Assembly: GCF_000384215.1 (NCBI RefSeq)
Contig: NZ_KB913032.1
Span: 395,020 to 459,019, forward strand
Direction of reading: 5' to 3'
DNA from: Amycolatopsis alba DSM 44262
GTDB taxonomy: Bacteria > Actinomycetota > Actinomycetes > Mycobacteriales > Pseudonocardiaceae
DNA: 64,000 nucleotides
The number at the start of each line of letters is the position of its first letter. Position 1 is the first letter of the stretch. Positions 17,656-26,075 of this stretch are shown here, in pieces. The notes under the pieces are model-generated. The model did no database searches. It saw only the letters and a list, made by a program, of their open reading frames with translations, and was not told the DNA's origin. The translations under genes were made by a program, and so were the position numbers.

Positions 17656-18342
17656 ATGACCGCTCGCACCTACGGCCAGTTCTGCGGCCTCGCCCGCGCG
17701 CTCGAGATCATCGGGGAACGCTGGTCCCTGCTCGTGATCCGCGACCTGGTGCTCGGCCCGAAACGCTTCGACGAGCTGCAGCAGGGCCTGCCGAAGATCC
17801 CGACGAGCATCCTGTCGACCCGGCTCAACGAACTCGAACGGCACGGCGTCGTCCAGCGGCGGGTGCTCTCGCAGCTCGACGCCGGGGTGGTCTACGAGCT
17901 GACCGAGTACGGCAACGACCTCGACCAGATCCTGCTGCAGCTGGGCCTGTGGGGCGCCCGTTCGCTCACCGACCCGGCCGCGGACGACCTGTTCACCCTC
18001 GACGCGGCCATCCTGTCGCTGTACACGACGTTCCAGCCGGACGCGGCGCGCGGCGTCCGGGGTGCCTTCGAGCTGCATTACGGCGACCAGATGATCGTCC
18101 ACGCGGTGGTCGAGGACGGCGCGGTGACCGCGGGTGAGGGCCCGCATCCGGACCCGGACCTCGTCATCGAGCCGCGCGGCCCGCTCATGCTCAAACTGCT
18201 GAACGGCGAGCTGGACGCCGCGAGCGCGCTCACCTGCGGCGCGGTCGCCATCAAGGGCGACCCGGCGCGGCTGGAGCTGTTCACCCGGCTGTTCCACATC
18301 CCCTCGGCCCCGTCGAAGACCGAAGGGCTCGTCTCGCACTGA
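17656..18342 (+). CDS. HxlR-family winged-helix regulator with SCP2-like C-terminal domain (left copy)
   Basis: A 228-aa protein. The HxlR winged helix occupies residues 1-110 (CGLARALEIIGERWSLLVIR, LNELERHGVVQRR). The remaining half resembles an SCP2 sterol-carrier-type lipid-binding fold (DAAILSLYTTFQPDAARGV to the end). HxlR proteins usually sense aldehydes, quinones or other small molecules. The added pocket suggests a hydrophobic ligand. Its near twin is at 50992-51675. It forms a pair with the SARP upstream. No HxlR cysteine sensor in the usual place is obvious apart from Cys10. Confidence 0.85.
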   Translation: MTARTYGQFCGLARALEIIGERWSLLVIRDLVLGPKRFDELQQGLPKIPTSILSTRLNELERHGVVQRRVLSQLDAGVVYELTEYGNDLDQILLQLGLWGARSLTDPAADDLFTLDAAILSLYTTFQPDAARGVRGAFELHYGDQMIVHAVVEDGAVTAGEGPHPDPDLVIEPRGPLMLKLLNGELDAASALTCGAVAIKGDPARLELFTRLFHIPSAPSKTEGLVSH

Positions 18343-18364
18343 GAACGCTGAGGACGCTTCCGCC

Positions 18365-18388
18365 GCGGGACCGGGTGACCGGTCCCGC
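18365..18388. terminator. Hairpin between convergent HxlR and YrdC-like genes
   Basis: GCGGGACCGG, loop GTGA, CCGGTCCCGC: a 10-bp perfect stem in the 53-base gap between stops at 18342 and 18396. It has no U tract, as is common in actinobacteria. Confidence 0.65.
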
Positions 18389-18395
18389 GCGGTGT

Positions 18396-19016
18396 CTATT
18401 CGAAGCGCGAAGGGTCGCCGGCGCCGTGGCGCACGATCTCCGGCTCGCCCGACGAGAAGTCGATCACCGTGGTGGGCTCGACCCCACACTCGCCGGAGTC
18501 GATCACCGCGTCCACCACGTGTTCCAGCCGCTCCTTGATGTCCCAGCCCTGGGTCATCGGCTCCTCCTGGTCGGGCAGCAGCAGCGTGCTCGACAGGAGC
18601 GGTTCGCCGAGTTCGCCCAGTAGCGCCTGGGTGACCACGTGGTCCGGGATGCGCACGCCGACGGTCTTCTTCTTGGCGTGCATCAGACGGCGCGGAACCT
18701 CCTTCGTGGCCGGGAGGATGAACGTGTAACTGCCCGGTGTGGACGCCTTGATCGCGCGGAAGACCGCGTTGTCCACGTGCACGAACTGGCCAAGCTGGGC
18801 GAAGTCCTGGCACACCAGGGTGAAATGGTGGCGGTCGTCCAGTTTGCGGATGCTCCGGATGCGGTCGATGCCGTCCTTGTTCCCCAGCTGGCAGCCGAGG
18901 GCGAAGCAGGAGTCCGTCGGGTAGGCGATCAGCCCGTCTTCGCGCAGGATGTCGACGACCTGTCCGATCGCGCGTCGTTGCGGATTCTCCGGATGTACGT
19001 CGAAATACCTGGCCAT
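18396..19016 (-). CDS. YrdC/Sua5/YciO-family protein (threonylcarbamoyl-AMP synthase-like)
   Basis: A 206-aa protein of the YrdC fold. Motifs are GLIAYPTDSCFALGC (nucleotide pocket), IRSIRKLDDRHHFTLVC and GSYTFILPATKEVPRRL. Family members make threonylcarbamoyl-AMP for tRNA t6A; the YciO branch, which this resembles by KLDDRHHFTLVC, may have a different role. It is a housekeeping-type gene that breaks up the regulator island, so the island may not be one functional unit. It diverges from the fused histidine kinase. Confidence 0.8.
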   Translation of the reverse strand: MARYFDVHPENPQRRAIGQVVDILREDGLIAYPTDSCFALGCQLGNKDGIDRIRSIRKLDDRHHFTLVCQDFAQLGQFVHVDNAVFRAIKASTPGSYTFILPATKEVPRRLMHAKKKTVGVRIPDHVVTQALLGELGEPLLSSTLLLPDQEEPMTQGWDIKERLEHVVDAVIDSGECGVEPTTVIDFSSGEPEIVRHGAGDPSRFE

Positions 19017-19346
19017 GCGCCGAGCTTAGGCCCACCGGCCCCGGCCCGCCGTGAGAGCCCACCCCGCGTGGCGTACGCGGTGTACATAATGGAACCAAGG
19101 GACGGCGCACGTCTTCCATCGTGGCGTGTTCCGAGATCGTCCGCAGGGTCCGAACGACCCACACCCGTGCCACCGACCGCCGGGATTTTCCCTGTCCCCG
19201 GCGGGGAAAACGTCTCCCTGTTCGTCATTCTCCCTTACCCGGAAGGATCACCGGGGTAACGAGCATGGGTTAGGATCCGAATACACCGCGATGGAAGGTC
19301 GTGCGGCGCCCGGCCTCGGCCGTCGCGAGGGCGAAGCACAACGAAG
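19017..19346. other. Divergent intergenic region, no gene seen
   Basis: 330 bases between the divergent YrdC-like and histidine kinase genes. It contains A/T-richer TGTACATAAT (around 19081-19090) that could serve as a -10 for either direction. I see no clear operator and no supported ORF. Confidence 0.4.
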
Positions 19347-21692
19347 ATGACGTCTCCTGTTACCACTGGGGTGCCTGTGCCGGAACAGCTCGCGGTGACC
19401 GCCGAACCTCTGGGGACCGCCGGGATCGACCGGCGCCCCCGACGGGCGCTGTTCCTCGCCGGGCTGATCATCACCGTCGTCTTCGTCAACTCCTGCCTGT
19501 TCGGTCTCCTCGCCGTGCTGACGCGGCCTGGCGTGGACTTCTGGCAGGGCCTGCTGGCGGTGCTCTACGTCGGGCCCGTGCTGGCGATCCAGCTGCTGTA
19601 CTTCAGCCGTCCGGCGGTCCGGCTGGACACCAGGCTCGCGAAAGCCATGCTGGTGGTCCAGGCGTGCCTGGCCTACCTGCCGACGCTGCACTTCGAGGCG
19701 GCGCTGAGTTCGCTGACCACCCTCGCGGCGGGCAGCGCGCTGCTGCTGTTCCGGCCGCGGACGGGCTGGACGGTGTTCACCGTGTTCATGGCGGGCACGA
19801 CGTGGATCCTGTGGACCTTCGACGACACCTGGCTCGGCGCGGTGTTCGACAGCATCACCGCGGTCTTCTACGCGCTGGTCGTGTACCTGCTGACCTGGCT
19901 CGCCCGGCTGGTGACCGAACTGCACCAGGCCAGGACCGAACTGGCGAGGCGGGCCGTGGCCGAGCAGCGGCTGGCCTTCGCGAGGGACCTGCACGACCTG
20001 CTCGGGCTCAGCCTCTCCGCGATCGCGCTCAAGGGCGAACTGGTGCACCGGCTGCTGCGCAAGTCGCTGGACCGGGCGCGCGAGGAACTCGCCGAGATCA
20101 CCGGGATCGCCCAGCGGACCCTGTCCGACGTGCGGTCGGTGGCCAGGGGGTACCGGGAGCTGTCGCTCGACAAGGAGTCCCGGACGGCGGTTTCGCTGCT
20201 CTCGGCGTCGAACGTCGCGGTGCGGCTCGACCTCGCGGAGGTCGAGCTGCCGGTGAAGCTGCGCACCCTGCTGGCGAAGGTGCTGCGGGAGGGCGTCACG
20301 AACGTGCTCCGCTACACCGGCGTCGAGCAGTGCGAGATCACCGTGCGAGAGAACGCGGGCCGGGTCGCGCTGGAAATCGTCCACGACGGAACGGCCCACG
20401 AGGACGTCCCGGCGGAGACCGCCGAGAGCCTGCGCGCGGTGACCGAGGAGGTCGCCGGGCACGGCGGGAAGCTGAGCGCGGGCCCCGACGCGGCGGGCCG
20501 GTGGCGGCTGCGCGCCGAACTTCCCGTGCCCGACCAGGTCGAACCCACCGAGACGGCGCTGGCCCAGACGTCCGGCCACTGGTCGAGGATCGACGCCAGG
20601 AACGTCCAATGGACGCTGACCGTGGTCTTCATCCTTTTCGGTCTCTCCGCGATGGCGCGGGCCTTCATGCTGACCGAAGACGGCTGGTCCATCGCGCTCA
20701 TCGCCGGGTACCTCACCGCGCTGATCACCCTGCAACTGTCCTACTTCGCCCGGCCGAACGTCCGGCTTCGCTCACGGCAGAGCTACGCGCTGCTGTTCGT
20801 CCAGGCCTGTCTGATCTTCCTGCCGCTGATCCCGCTCGGGACCACCTGGGTGAGCCTGCCCAGCCTGTTCGCTGGCACCGCGCTGCTGGTGCTGCCGCCG
20901 CTGGCGGGATGGACGGCGTTCGCGGCGACCGCCGCGGGCGTGGTGCTGATCCGGATCGAGTACGGCACCGACTTCCTCGGCGGCTTCTACACTTTCGCGT
21001 CCATCCTGAACACCGGGCTGATGGTCTTCGGTCTCATCTGGCTGGTCCGGCTGGTGACCGAACTGGGCGAGACCAGGAAGCGCCTCGCCGAGGTCGCGGT
21101 CGCGGAGGAGCGGCTGCGGTTCGCCCGCGACCTGCACGACCTGCTGGGGATGAGCCTGTCGGCGATCGCGCTCAAGAGTGAGCTGACCAGCCGGATCATG
21201 GACATCGACACCACGCGTGCCTCCGACGAGCTGCTGGAGATCCTCGGGTTGACCCGGCAGGCGCTGACCGACGTCCGCTCGGTGGCGAGCGGCTACCGCG
21301 AACTGTCGCTGGATCAGGAGTCCCGGTCGGCGCAGGCGGTGCTGGTGGCCGCCGACGTCCAGGTGCGACTGGAGATCGAGCACGAGGAGCTGCCGGCGAC
21401 GGTGCGGACGGTGCTGGCCGTGGTGCTGCGCGAAGGCGTGACGAATGTGTTGCGGCACAGCAAGGTCGAACGCTGTGAGATCGCCGTTCGGCGGACCGGC
21501 GACGGCGTCGCGCTGGACATCGTCAACGACGGCGTCGAAAACGGGCGGCCACCGGAGCGGCCGGTGCGGGTCGAGGCCGCGGGCAGTGGCATCACGAACA
21601 TGTCCGACCGGGTCGCCGGGCTCGGCGGCGAACTGACCGCGGGGGTCGAGGCCGACGGGCGGTTCCGGCTGCGCGCGGTCGTGCCCGTCTAG
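19347..21692 (+). CDS. Tandem-fused NarL-type sensor histidine kinase
   Basis: A 781-aa protein made of two complete HisKA_3-type kinases in line. Each half has about five or six membrane helices (residues about 35-190 and 420-570), a dimerisation box FARDLHDLLG (His216, His597), and an ATPase domain with EGVTN (N319, N700). The second half keeps the glycine motif GSGITNM (747-752) and DIVNDGV. In the first half the D box is EIVHDGT and no glycine motif is present (residues 350-375), so its ATPase is probably inactive. The halves are clearly homologous and duplicated in tandem. A LuxR response regulator converges from six bases downstream and is the likely partner. The signal is unknown. Confidence 0.88.
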   Translation: MTSPVTTGVPVPEQLAVTAEPLGTAGIDRRPRRALFLAGLIITVVFVNSCLFGLLAVLTRPGVDFWQGLLAVLYVGPVLAIQLLYFSRPAVRLDTRLAKAMLVVQACLAYLPTLHFEAALSSLTTLAAGSALLLFRPRTGWTVFTVFMAGTTWILWTFDDTWLGAVFDSITAVFYALVVYLLTWLARLVTELHQARTELARRAVAEQRLAFARDLHDLLGLSLSAIALKGELVHRLLRKSLDRAREELAEITGIAQRTLSDVRSVARGYRELSLDKESRTAVSLLSASNVAVRLDLAEVELPVKLRTLLAKVLREGVTNVLRYTGVEQCEITVRENAGRVALEIVHDGTAHEDVPAETAESLRAVTEEVAGHGGKLSAGPDAAGRWRLRAELPVPDQVEPTETALAQTSGHWSRIDARNVQWTLTVVFILFGLSAMARAFMLTEDGWSIALIAGYLTALITLQLSYFARPNVRLRSRQSYALLFVQACLIFLPLIPLGTTWVSLPSLFAGTALLVLPPLAGWTAFAATAAGVVLIRIEYGTDFLGGFYTFASILNTGLMVFGLIWLVRLVTELGETRKRLAEVAVAEERLRFARDLHDLLGMSLSAIALKSELTSRIMDIDTTRASDELLEILGLTRQALTDVRSVASGYRELSLDQESRSAQAVLVAADVQVRLEIEHEELPATVRTVLAVVLREGVTNVLRHSKVERCEIAVRRTGDGVALDIVNDGVENGRPPERPVRVEAAGSGITNMSDRVAGLGGELTAGVEADGRFRLRAVVPV

Positions 21693-21698
21693 GCCCGC

Positions 21699-22307
21699 CT
21701 AGATCCAGCCGGATTCCTTCGCGATGCGGATGGCGTCGACCCGGTTGCGCGCGTTGAGCTTCGAAACGATCGTGGTCAGGTAGTTGCGCACGGTTCCGGT
21801 GGAGAGAAAGGCCTTCGCCGCGACCTCCAGGGTGTCGCGTCCTTCCGCGGTCAGCCGCAGGACGTCGATCTCACGCGGGGTCAGCGGGCATTCCACGGTG
21901 TCCCAGGCCGCGAGCGCGAGATCGCCGTCGACCATCCGCCGTCCGGCCGCGACGCCGCGCACGGCGTTGGCGAGTTTCTCCGCGGGGGCGTCCTTCAACA
22001 GGAACCCGTTCACTTTGGCCGCCAGGGCCCGGCGGAGCGTGCCGGGCCTGCCGAGGCTGGTCAAGATCAGCGTTCTGACCTCGGGAAGCTGCTCGTGGAG
22101 TTCGGTGGCCGCGGTGAGCCCGTCCTTGCCGGGGAGGTCGATGTCGATGACCGCGACCTGGGTCCGGGAAGTCCTTGCGGCGGTGAGGATCTCGTCACCG
22201 GACGCCACTTCGGACACCACCTCGATATCCGGTTCCAGCCGCAGCAGCGCGACGAGCGCTCCCCTGACGATATGCATGTCTTCGGCCACGAGAACCCGGA
22301 TCACCAT
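21699..22307 (-). CDS. NarL/LuxR-family response regulator (copy 3), likely partner of the fused kinase
   Basis: A 202-aa response regulator like copies 1 and 2: LVAEDMHIVRGALVALLRLE, phospho-acceptor Asp in AVIDIDLPGKDG, FLLKDAPAEKL, and C-terminal HTH LTPREIDVLRLT with STGTVRNYLTTIVSKLNARN. It is transcribed convergently with the fused kinase, with only six bases between stops. The pairing rests on adjacency. The peptide gene at 22540-22731 lies upstream of its start on the same strand. Confidence 0.87.
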   Translation of the reverse strand: MVIRVLVAEDMHIVRGALVALLRLEPDIEVVSEVASGDEILTAARTSRTQVAVIDIDLPGKDGLTAATELHEQLPEVRTLILTSLGRPGTLRRALAAKVNGFLLKDAPAEKLANAVRGVAAGRRMVDGDLALAAWDTVECPLTPREIDVLRLTAEGRDTLEVAAKAFLSTGTVRNYLTTIVSKLNARNRVDAIRIAKESGWI

Positions 22308-22539
22308 CGCGCCGCCCCTTCACGCACACCCCCGTGGGCCCAACATAAACACGCCCGGACGGAACGCGTTCCACCGTTCGGGTGGTGAGTCGGCTTGGTC
22401 CACTTCGGCTGCGCTAGGGCAAAAGGGTTCAACGGCTACGGATTCCGCAGTCGGTCGGTGACTTTCCGTCGCCGAAGGCGTACGCGAACCGGCCGCCTTC
22501 CGCGTCGGGTGCGCGGGAGACGGCCGGTGAAGGTGCGGC

Positions 22540-22731
22540 TCAGCTCGCCTCGGCCAGGGGCGGAGCGGTGCAACAAGCGCCGGTGAAGCAGTTGAAGACC
22601 TCGCCCCTCGGCTGGTTGGTCCAGTGGTCGAAGCGGTCGATCACCAGGTCGACCTGGTTCCGGGCGGAATCGGTGTCGATTCCCTTGACGGCGAAGAGCG
22701 AGCGGACGTTGTCGGTCACAGCGTTCTTCAT
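22540..22731 (-). CDS. Small Cys-rich peptide, candidate RiPP precursor
   Basis: 63 residues. The first ~45 are charged and helical (MKNAVTDNVRSLFAVKGI..., then SARNQVDLVIDRFDHW), like a leader. A short PRGEV segment is followed by FNCFTGACCTAPPLAEAS with three Cys, two Thr and one Ser, all potential azoline or thioether sites. GGGAG lies seven bases before the ATG. Tandem TGACC-type half-sites lie upstream. It is encoded at the 3' end of an operon of redox proteins and between regulators. A YcaO/SagB pair that could process such a peptide is 24 kb away. I do not recognise the family; the precursor role is an inference from composition and context. Confidence 0.6.
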   Translation of the reverse strand: MKNAVTDNVRSLFAVKGIDTDSARNQVDLVIDRFDHWTNQPRGEVFNCFTGACCTAPPLAEAS

Positions 22732-22924
22732 CGAATGACTCCCAGGCGTTTCGGCTGTTTCCTTCGATGAGGAAATCGTGCTTCCCGAGGCCGGTGCGCG
22801 GCCAGTGCCAGGCATCATCGCGAGGATGTGCTTTTCGCCTACGCCAGAAGGTTCGCGCGACTGCTCCACTTCCGCGATCATGACCGTCGGATGGAGTAAC
22901 CGAGGCTGTTTTCGACTACTGAAA

Positions 22925-22975
22925 GTGGTCAACCGAAGCCATCGGGGCATGGTGACCGCTTGTGGTCACTTGACC
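22925..22975 (-). promoter_or_regulatory. Cluster of GGTCA/TGACC half-sites upstream of the Cys-rich peptide gene
   Basis: The 268-base gap 22732-22999 holds GTGGTCA (22925), the inverted repeat GTGACC-N6-GGTCAC (22952-22969) and TTGACC (22970-22975). A similar inverted repeat, GGTCA-N4-TGACC, lies upstream of PKSE at 36048-36061. This suggests a common operator, though TGACC is a short word in GC-rich DNA. Nothing else is recognised in the gap. Confidence 0.4.
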
Positions 22976-22999
22976 GTGTTCATGACACGGATGGCGTAG

Positions 23000-23545
23000 T
23001 CACTCCGCGAGCAGGCCGGCCAGCCCGGCGTACCCGCCCTCCTTCAGCCGCACGCCCGAAGTCTTCGCGTAAGCGGCGTCGGCGCGGATCCCGAGACCCT
23101 CGACCATCCGGTTCATGAAGTTGAACAAGGCGCACACGAGGACGGCGTCGTGCAGCGCGGCTTCGTCCCAGCCCGCCGCGAAGACGGCTTCGGCGTCCTC
23201 CTCGGTCACCTGCGACGGCGTGCGCGTCAGCTTGCCCACGTAGGCCAGCACGGGCTTCATCCGGGCTTCCACGGGCGAAGAGTCGAGATCGGTCAGCGCG
23301 GCAGTCAGAAGTCCTTCCGGCACACCGAAAGCCTCCGCGGTGACGGTGTGGACACCGTGACAGTAAGCGCAATCGTTGACGCCGGAGACGTAGGCCGCGA
23401 TCAGCTCCCGCTCCCCCGCGTCGAACGCCGACGGCGCCCGCATGATCAGTTCGTGGAAGTCCAGCAGTTTCGACGCGGGCGCGGGGAACTTCCGGAACAC
23501 CTGCAGCAAGGTGGCGTCAGTCGGCAAAGACCCGAGATAGGACAT
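23000..23545 (-). CDS. AhpD-like carboxymuconolactone decarboxylase (CMD) family protein
   Basis: A 181-aa alpha-helical CMD/AhpD protein. The redox motif is NDCAYCHGVH (CxxC plus His, residues about 65-75), as in alkylhydroperoxidase D and 'peroxidase-related' enzymes. The ATG at 23545 is the first in-frame start that keeps the family N-terminus; AAGGGGAG is upstream. Its start overlaps the previous gene by 29 bases, so translation is coupled. A second AhpD-like protein lies in the enediyne operon (36123-37076). Peroxide or quinone handling around a reactive product is a plausible role, but not shown. Confidence 0.8.
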   Translation of the reverse strand: MSYLGSLPTDATLLQVFRKFPAPASKLLDFHELIMRAPSAFDAGERELIAAYVSGVNDCAYCHGVHTVTAEAFGVPEGLLTAALTDLDSSPVEARMKPVLAYVGKLTRTPSQVTEEDAEAVFAAGWDEAALHDAVLVCALFNFMNRMVEGLGIRADAAYAKTSGVRLKEGGYAGLAGLLAE

Positions 23546-24002
23546 CGTGTGTACCGCTCCCCTTTTCCGGCGCCCGCCCGTGTTCGGCGAACTTGGCCAT
23601 GGCGTCGACGTCATCGCGCCGCAGCCAGCAGGCCGCGAGGCAGGCCACCGACGCCGGTCCCAGCCCGGAAACCGTGGCGGTGACCCGCGCGGTGGTGTGT
23701 TCCCATTCTCTGCGCAGGGAACCGGCCGCCGTCATCTCCGGACCTGCTTCGATCAGCGGGCGGACCGCGCGCCAGCGGAGGATCCCGGCTTCGACCAGCG
23801 CGTCGGTGCGAAGGTCGAGCGCGTCGTGCCGGGCCTGGTCCACGGCGAGGGCGACCAGTCCTGGCTCGTCCGCGAGCCGCGCGAGGCCGACGCCGGCGAG
23901 CAGCCGTTCGGCGTCCAGGCCCATCAGGATCACCCCCGCTTCGGTCGACGGGGCGTCGTCGATCGAGGGCAGGGTGAACCGGGAGTCGTAGGGCTCAGAC
24001 AC
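23517..24002 (-). CDS. Hypothetical protein coupled to the FAD oxidoreductase
   Basis: 161 residues, mostly helical, with no motif I recognise (for example AVDQARHDALDLRTDALVEA and ASVACLAACWLRRDDVDAMA). The GTG at 24002 overlaps the stop of the FAD enzyme by eight bases, and the 3' end overlaps the AhpD-like gene by 29 bases. It is therefore an integral part of the operon and probably made in step with both neighbours. The helical content could mean a divergent CMD-like domain; that is a guess. Confidence 0.65.
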   Translation of the reverse strand: MSEPYDSRFTLPSIDDAPSTEAGVILMGLDAERLLAGVGLARLADEPGLVALAVDQARHDALDLRTDALVEAGILRWRAVRPLIEAGPEMTAAGSLRREWEHTTARVTATVSGLGPASVACLAACWLRRDDVDAMAKFAEHGRAPEKGSGTHDVLSRVFAD

Positions 24003-25314
24003 GGGCGACGTCCTTCGCGGCCGTCCGCAGCGGGGCGTCCCGGCGCAGGTTCTCGGCAACCGCGGCCGCGACCCGCGCGGTGGCGACGCGGTGACCGTCG
24101 ATGTTGCGGGCGGCCGGGCCAAGCGCCATCCCCGCGGCCGCGCCGACGGCGAAGACCCGCGGCGCGCCAACGTAGGCGAAGGTGCGCTCGTCCAGCTGTG
24201 GCCAGCCGCCGCGTTCGAGGACGGCGTCGTCGGGCATCAGGCCGTCCCCGATCGACGGCGTGGTGCCGAGCGCCAGGACCGCGTAATCCACCGAAACGCG
24301 CGAACCGTCTTCAAGCTGGAGGCTGACACCGGGGGTCACCTTCGTGATCGCCTTTCCGCGATGCACGACCAGCCGCCCTTCGGCTTCAGCCGCCTCGAGC
24401 AGCGGCCGGAACTCGAACATGATCGACGCGCGCCGGAAACGGCCCATCAATTCGAGCCTGTCGGACCAGCTCACGCCGTCGAAGCGGGCACGGCCTTCCG
24501 GGCGGAAGAACGACGAGTTGACGTCGGCGCACTGGTAGCGCTCGCCTGCTTCGCGGACCACCCAGTGCACTTCACGCCCCTGGGCGAGCCCGGTGGAGAT
24601 CAGGTGCGCGGCGGTGAGGCCGGCGCCGACGACAGCGAGCCGTTTCCCGCTTTCGGGCACGGGTTCGTCCCAGTAGCTCACGCCGCGCGGCGGATAGCCG
24701 CCGCCCCACCAGGTGTCCGGGGCGGACCGGCGTTCCTCGCCGAGGCACAGCACCGCGTGCCGGGCGGTGACGGAAAACCTGTCGGCGCGCACGGTGACCG
24801 CGTCCGAGGTCGGCAGCACCTCGCGGACCGAACCGCGCCAGGTCCGTTCGGTGACGTGGTGGCTCGCGGCGAGATGACGGCAGTAGGCCTCGAAGACGTC
24901 GACGGGGACGACCGAGCGGTGCCCGGCCTGCGCCATCCGGATCTCGCGGCGTTCCACCGGGGTCAGCACCGACCAGTGCAGCCGGGCGAAGTCCAGCAGC
25001 TCGCAGTCCCGGTAACCCTCGACGCCGGGGTGGTGTTCGTACGGCGACCTCAGCACGCGCTGGCCGAGCAGGTCGACGCGGTCGAAGAACCGGCCGCAGG
25101 GACGGCCGTCGCGGTCGACGACGACGATGTCGCGGACACCGTGGTGCCACAACGCGGAAGCGACCGCGAGCCCAGCCGGGCCCGCCCCGACGATGACCAC
25201 GTCGGCACCGGACGGCGGTTCGGGCGCGACGGCGGCCGGGGTGGACGGCAGCACCGGCCAGTCCCGTCCGCGCGGTGATTCGAGCAGCCGGGGTTCCGGG
25301 ACGAAGGTGATCAC
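23995..25314 (-). CDS. FAD/NAD(P)-dependent oxidoreductase (flavin monooxygenase-like)
   Basis: A 439-aa flavoprotein with two Rossmann motifs: VVIVGAGPAGLAVASAL (FAD, residues ~40-56) and LAVVGAGLTAAHLI (NADPH, ~225-238). YAVLALGTTPS lies near the end, followed by a final FAD-contact segment RVFAVGAAAGMALG. The order matches class B-type N-hydroxylating or Baeyer-Villiger-like monooxygenases and related thioredoxin-reductase-like enzymes. The substrate is unknown. The GTG at 25314 overlaps or abuts the preceding stop. It is the only recognisable catalytic enzyme in this operon besides the AhpD protein. Confidence 0.75.
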   Translation of the reverse strand: MITFVPEPRLLESPRGRDWPVLPSTPAAVAPEPPSGADVVIVGAGPAGLAVASALWHHGVRDIVVVDRDGRPCGRFFDRVDLLGQRVLRSPYEHHPGVEGYRDCELLDFARLHWSVLTPVERREIRMAQAGHRSVVPVDVFEAYCRHLAASHHVTERTWRGSVREVLPTSDAVTVRADRFSVTARHAVLCLGEERRSAPDTWWGGGYPPRGVSYWDEPVPESGKRLAVVGAGLTAAHLISTGLAQGREVHWVVREAGERYQCADVNSSFFRPEGRARFDGVSWSDRLELMGRFRRASIMFEFRPLLEAAEAEGRLVVHRGKAITKVTPGVSLQLEDGSRVSVDYAVLALGTTPSIGDGLMPDDAVLERGGWPQLDERTFAYVGAPRVFAVGAAAGMALGPAARNIDGHRVATARVAAAVAENLRRDAPLRTAAKDVARV

Positions 25315-25321
25315 CGGTGAC

Positions 25322-25870
25322 TCAGCCGATCACGGTCACCGGGACGATCAGCTCGATCACGGGGCGCTGCTTCATCCCGTTGCTGATCAGTTCGTCCAAG
25401 GTCTGCTGGGACTGCTCGGCGGTGTCGGTCGCGATAGGACTGTAGCGGGAGTACGAGTAGGTCGGCTTCCGCCCGCCCGCGTCCAGCGAGTACACCTTCA
25501 GCACGGCCTCGCCGGGCCGGACTTCGCCGTCGTAGAAGGTGAGACGGCGCTGATCCGGCGTCATGAAGGACTTGGAGAACTGGCGGGAAAGCACCAGGGT
25601 CTCGGCGTCGTCGACGAAGGTCGAGTCCTCGTCGGTGACGACCTGCATCGCGACCCAGGTCTTGTCGGTCAGGTTGGTCTCGGACTTGATCACCTGCCAG
25701 CGACCCGGTTCCGGCAGGTTGACGCTGACCGAGACGTCGTGCTCGGTGGTGTCGATCGCGCCGGAGATCATCAGCACCCGGCGGCGGACGTCGGCCACCC
25801 CGGCCATCTGGATGTCACGTGCGCGTACCCGTGTGGAAACGTCCAATCCAGGGAATTCAGGTGACGACAT
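25322..25870 (-). CDS. Hypothetical protein, beta-rich, in the unknown redox operon
   Basis: 182 residues, largely beta (VSVSVNLPEPGRWQVIKSE, RLTFYDGEVRPGEAVLKVY), with no signal peptide, membrane segment or cysteine. GGAGG lies eight bases before the ATG at 25870, and the stop is seven bases before the FAD oxidoreductase, so they are co-transcribed. I do not recognise the family. A binding or carrier role for the substrate of the neighbouring flavoprotein would fit, but nothing in the sequence proves it. Confidence 0.65.
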   Translation of the reverse strand: MSSPEFPGLDVSTRVRARDIQMAGVADVRRRVLMISGAIDTTEHDVSVSVNLPEPGRWQVIKSETNLTDKTWVAMQVVTDEDSTFVDDAETLVLSRQFSKSFMTPDQRRLTFYDGEVRPGEAVLKVYSLDAGGRKPTYSYSRYSPIATDTAEQSQQTLDELISNGMKQRPVIELIVPVTVIG

Positions 25871-26075
25871 CTTTCATGCCTCCAGACCTCGATAAACGCA
25901 ATTCCGAACCGGCGCTATTCCGCTATCCGCAAACACCGGAAGAATTTCACGCCGAAGCGGACGGTGTCAAGATGAGGAACGCATGGTCCCTTGGTGCGAA
26001 AGGGCGCCGGTACAAGTCACGTCACTGGTCCGTTCGGCGGCACGAAGCCTGGTTCCTTCGGCCTCACCCGGCAGT

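Noticed and set aside
25322..25870. Enediyne apoprotein (carrier/resistance protein)
   Set aside because: Beta-rich, but longer than the known apoproteins, without a signal peptide and without the paired disulfide cysteines of NcsA/CagA.
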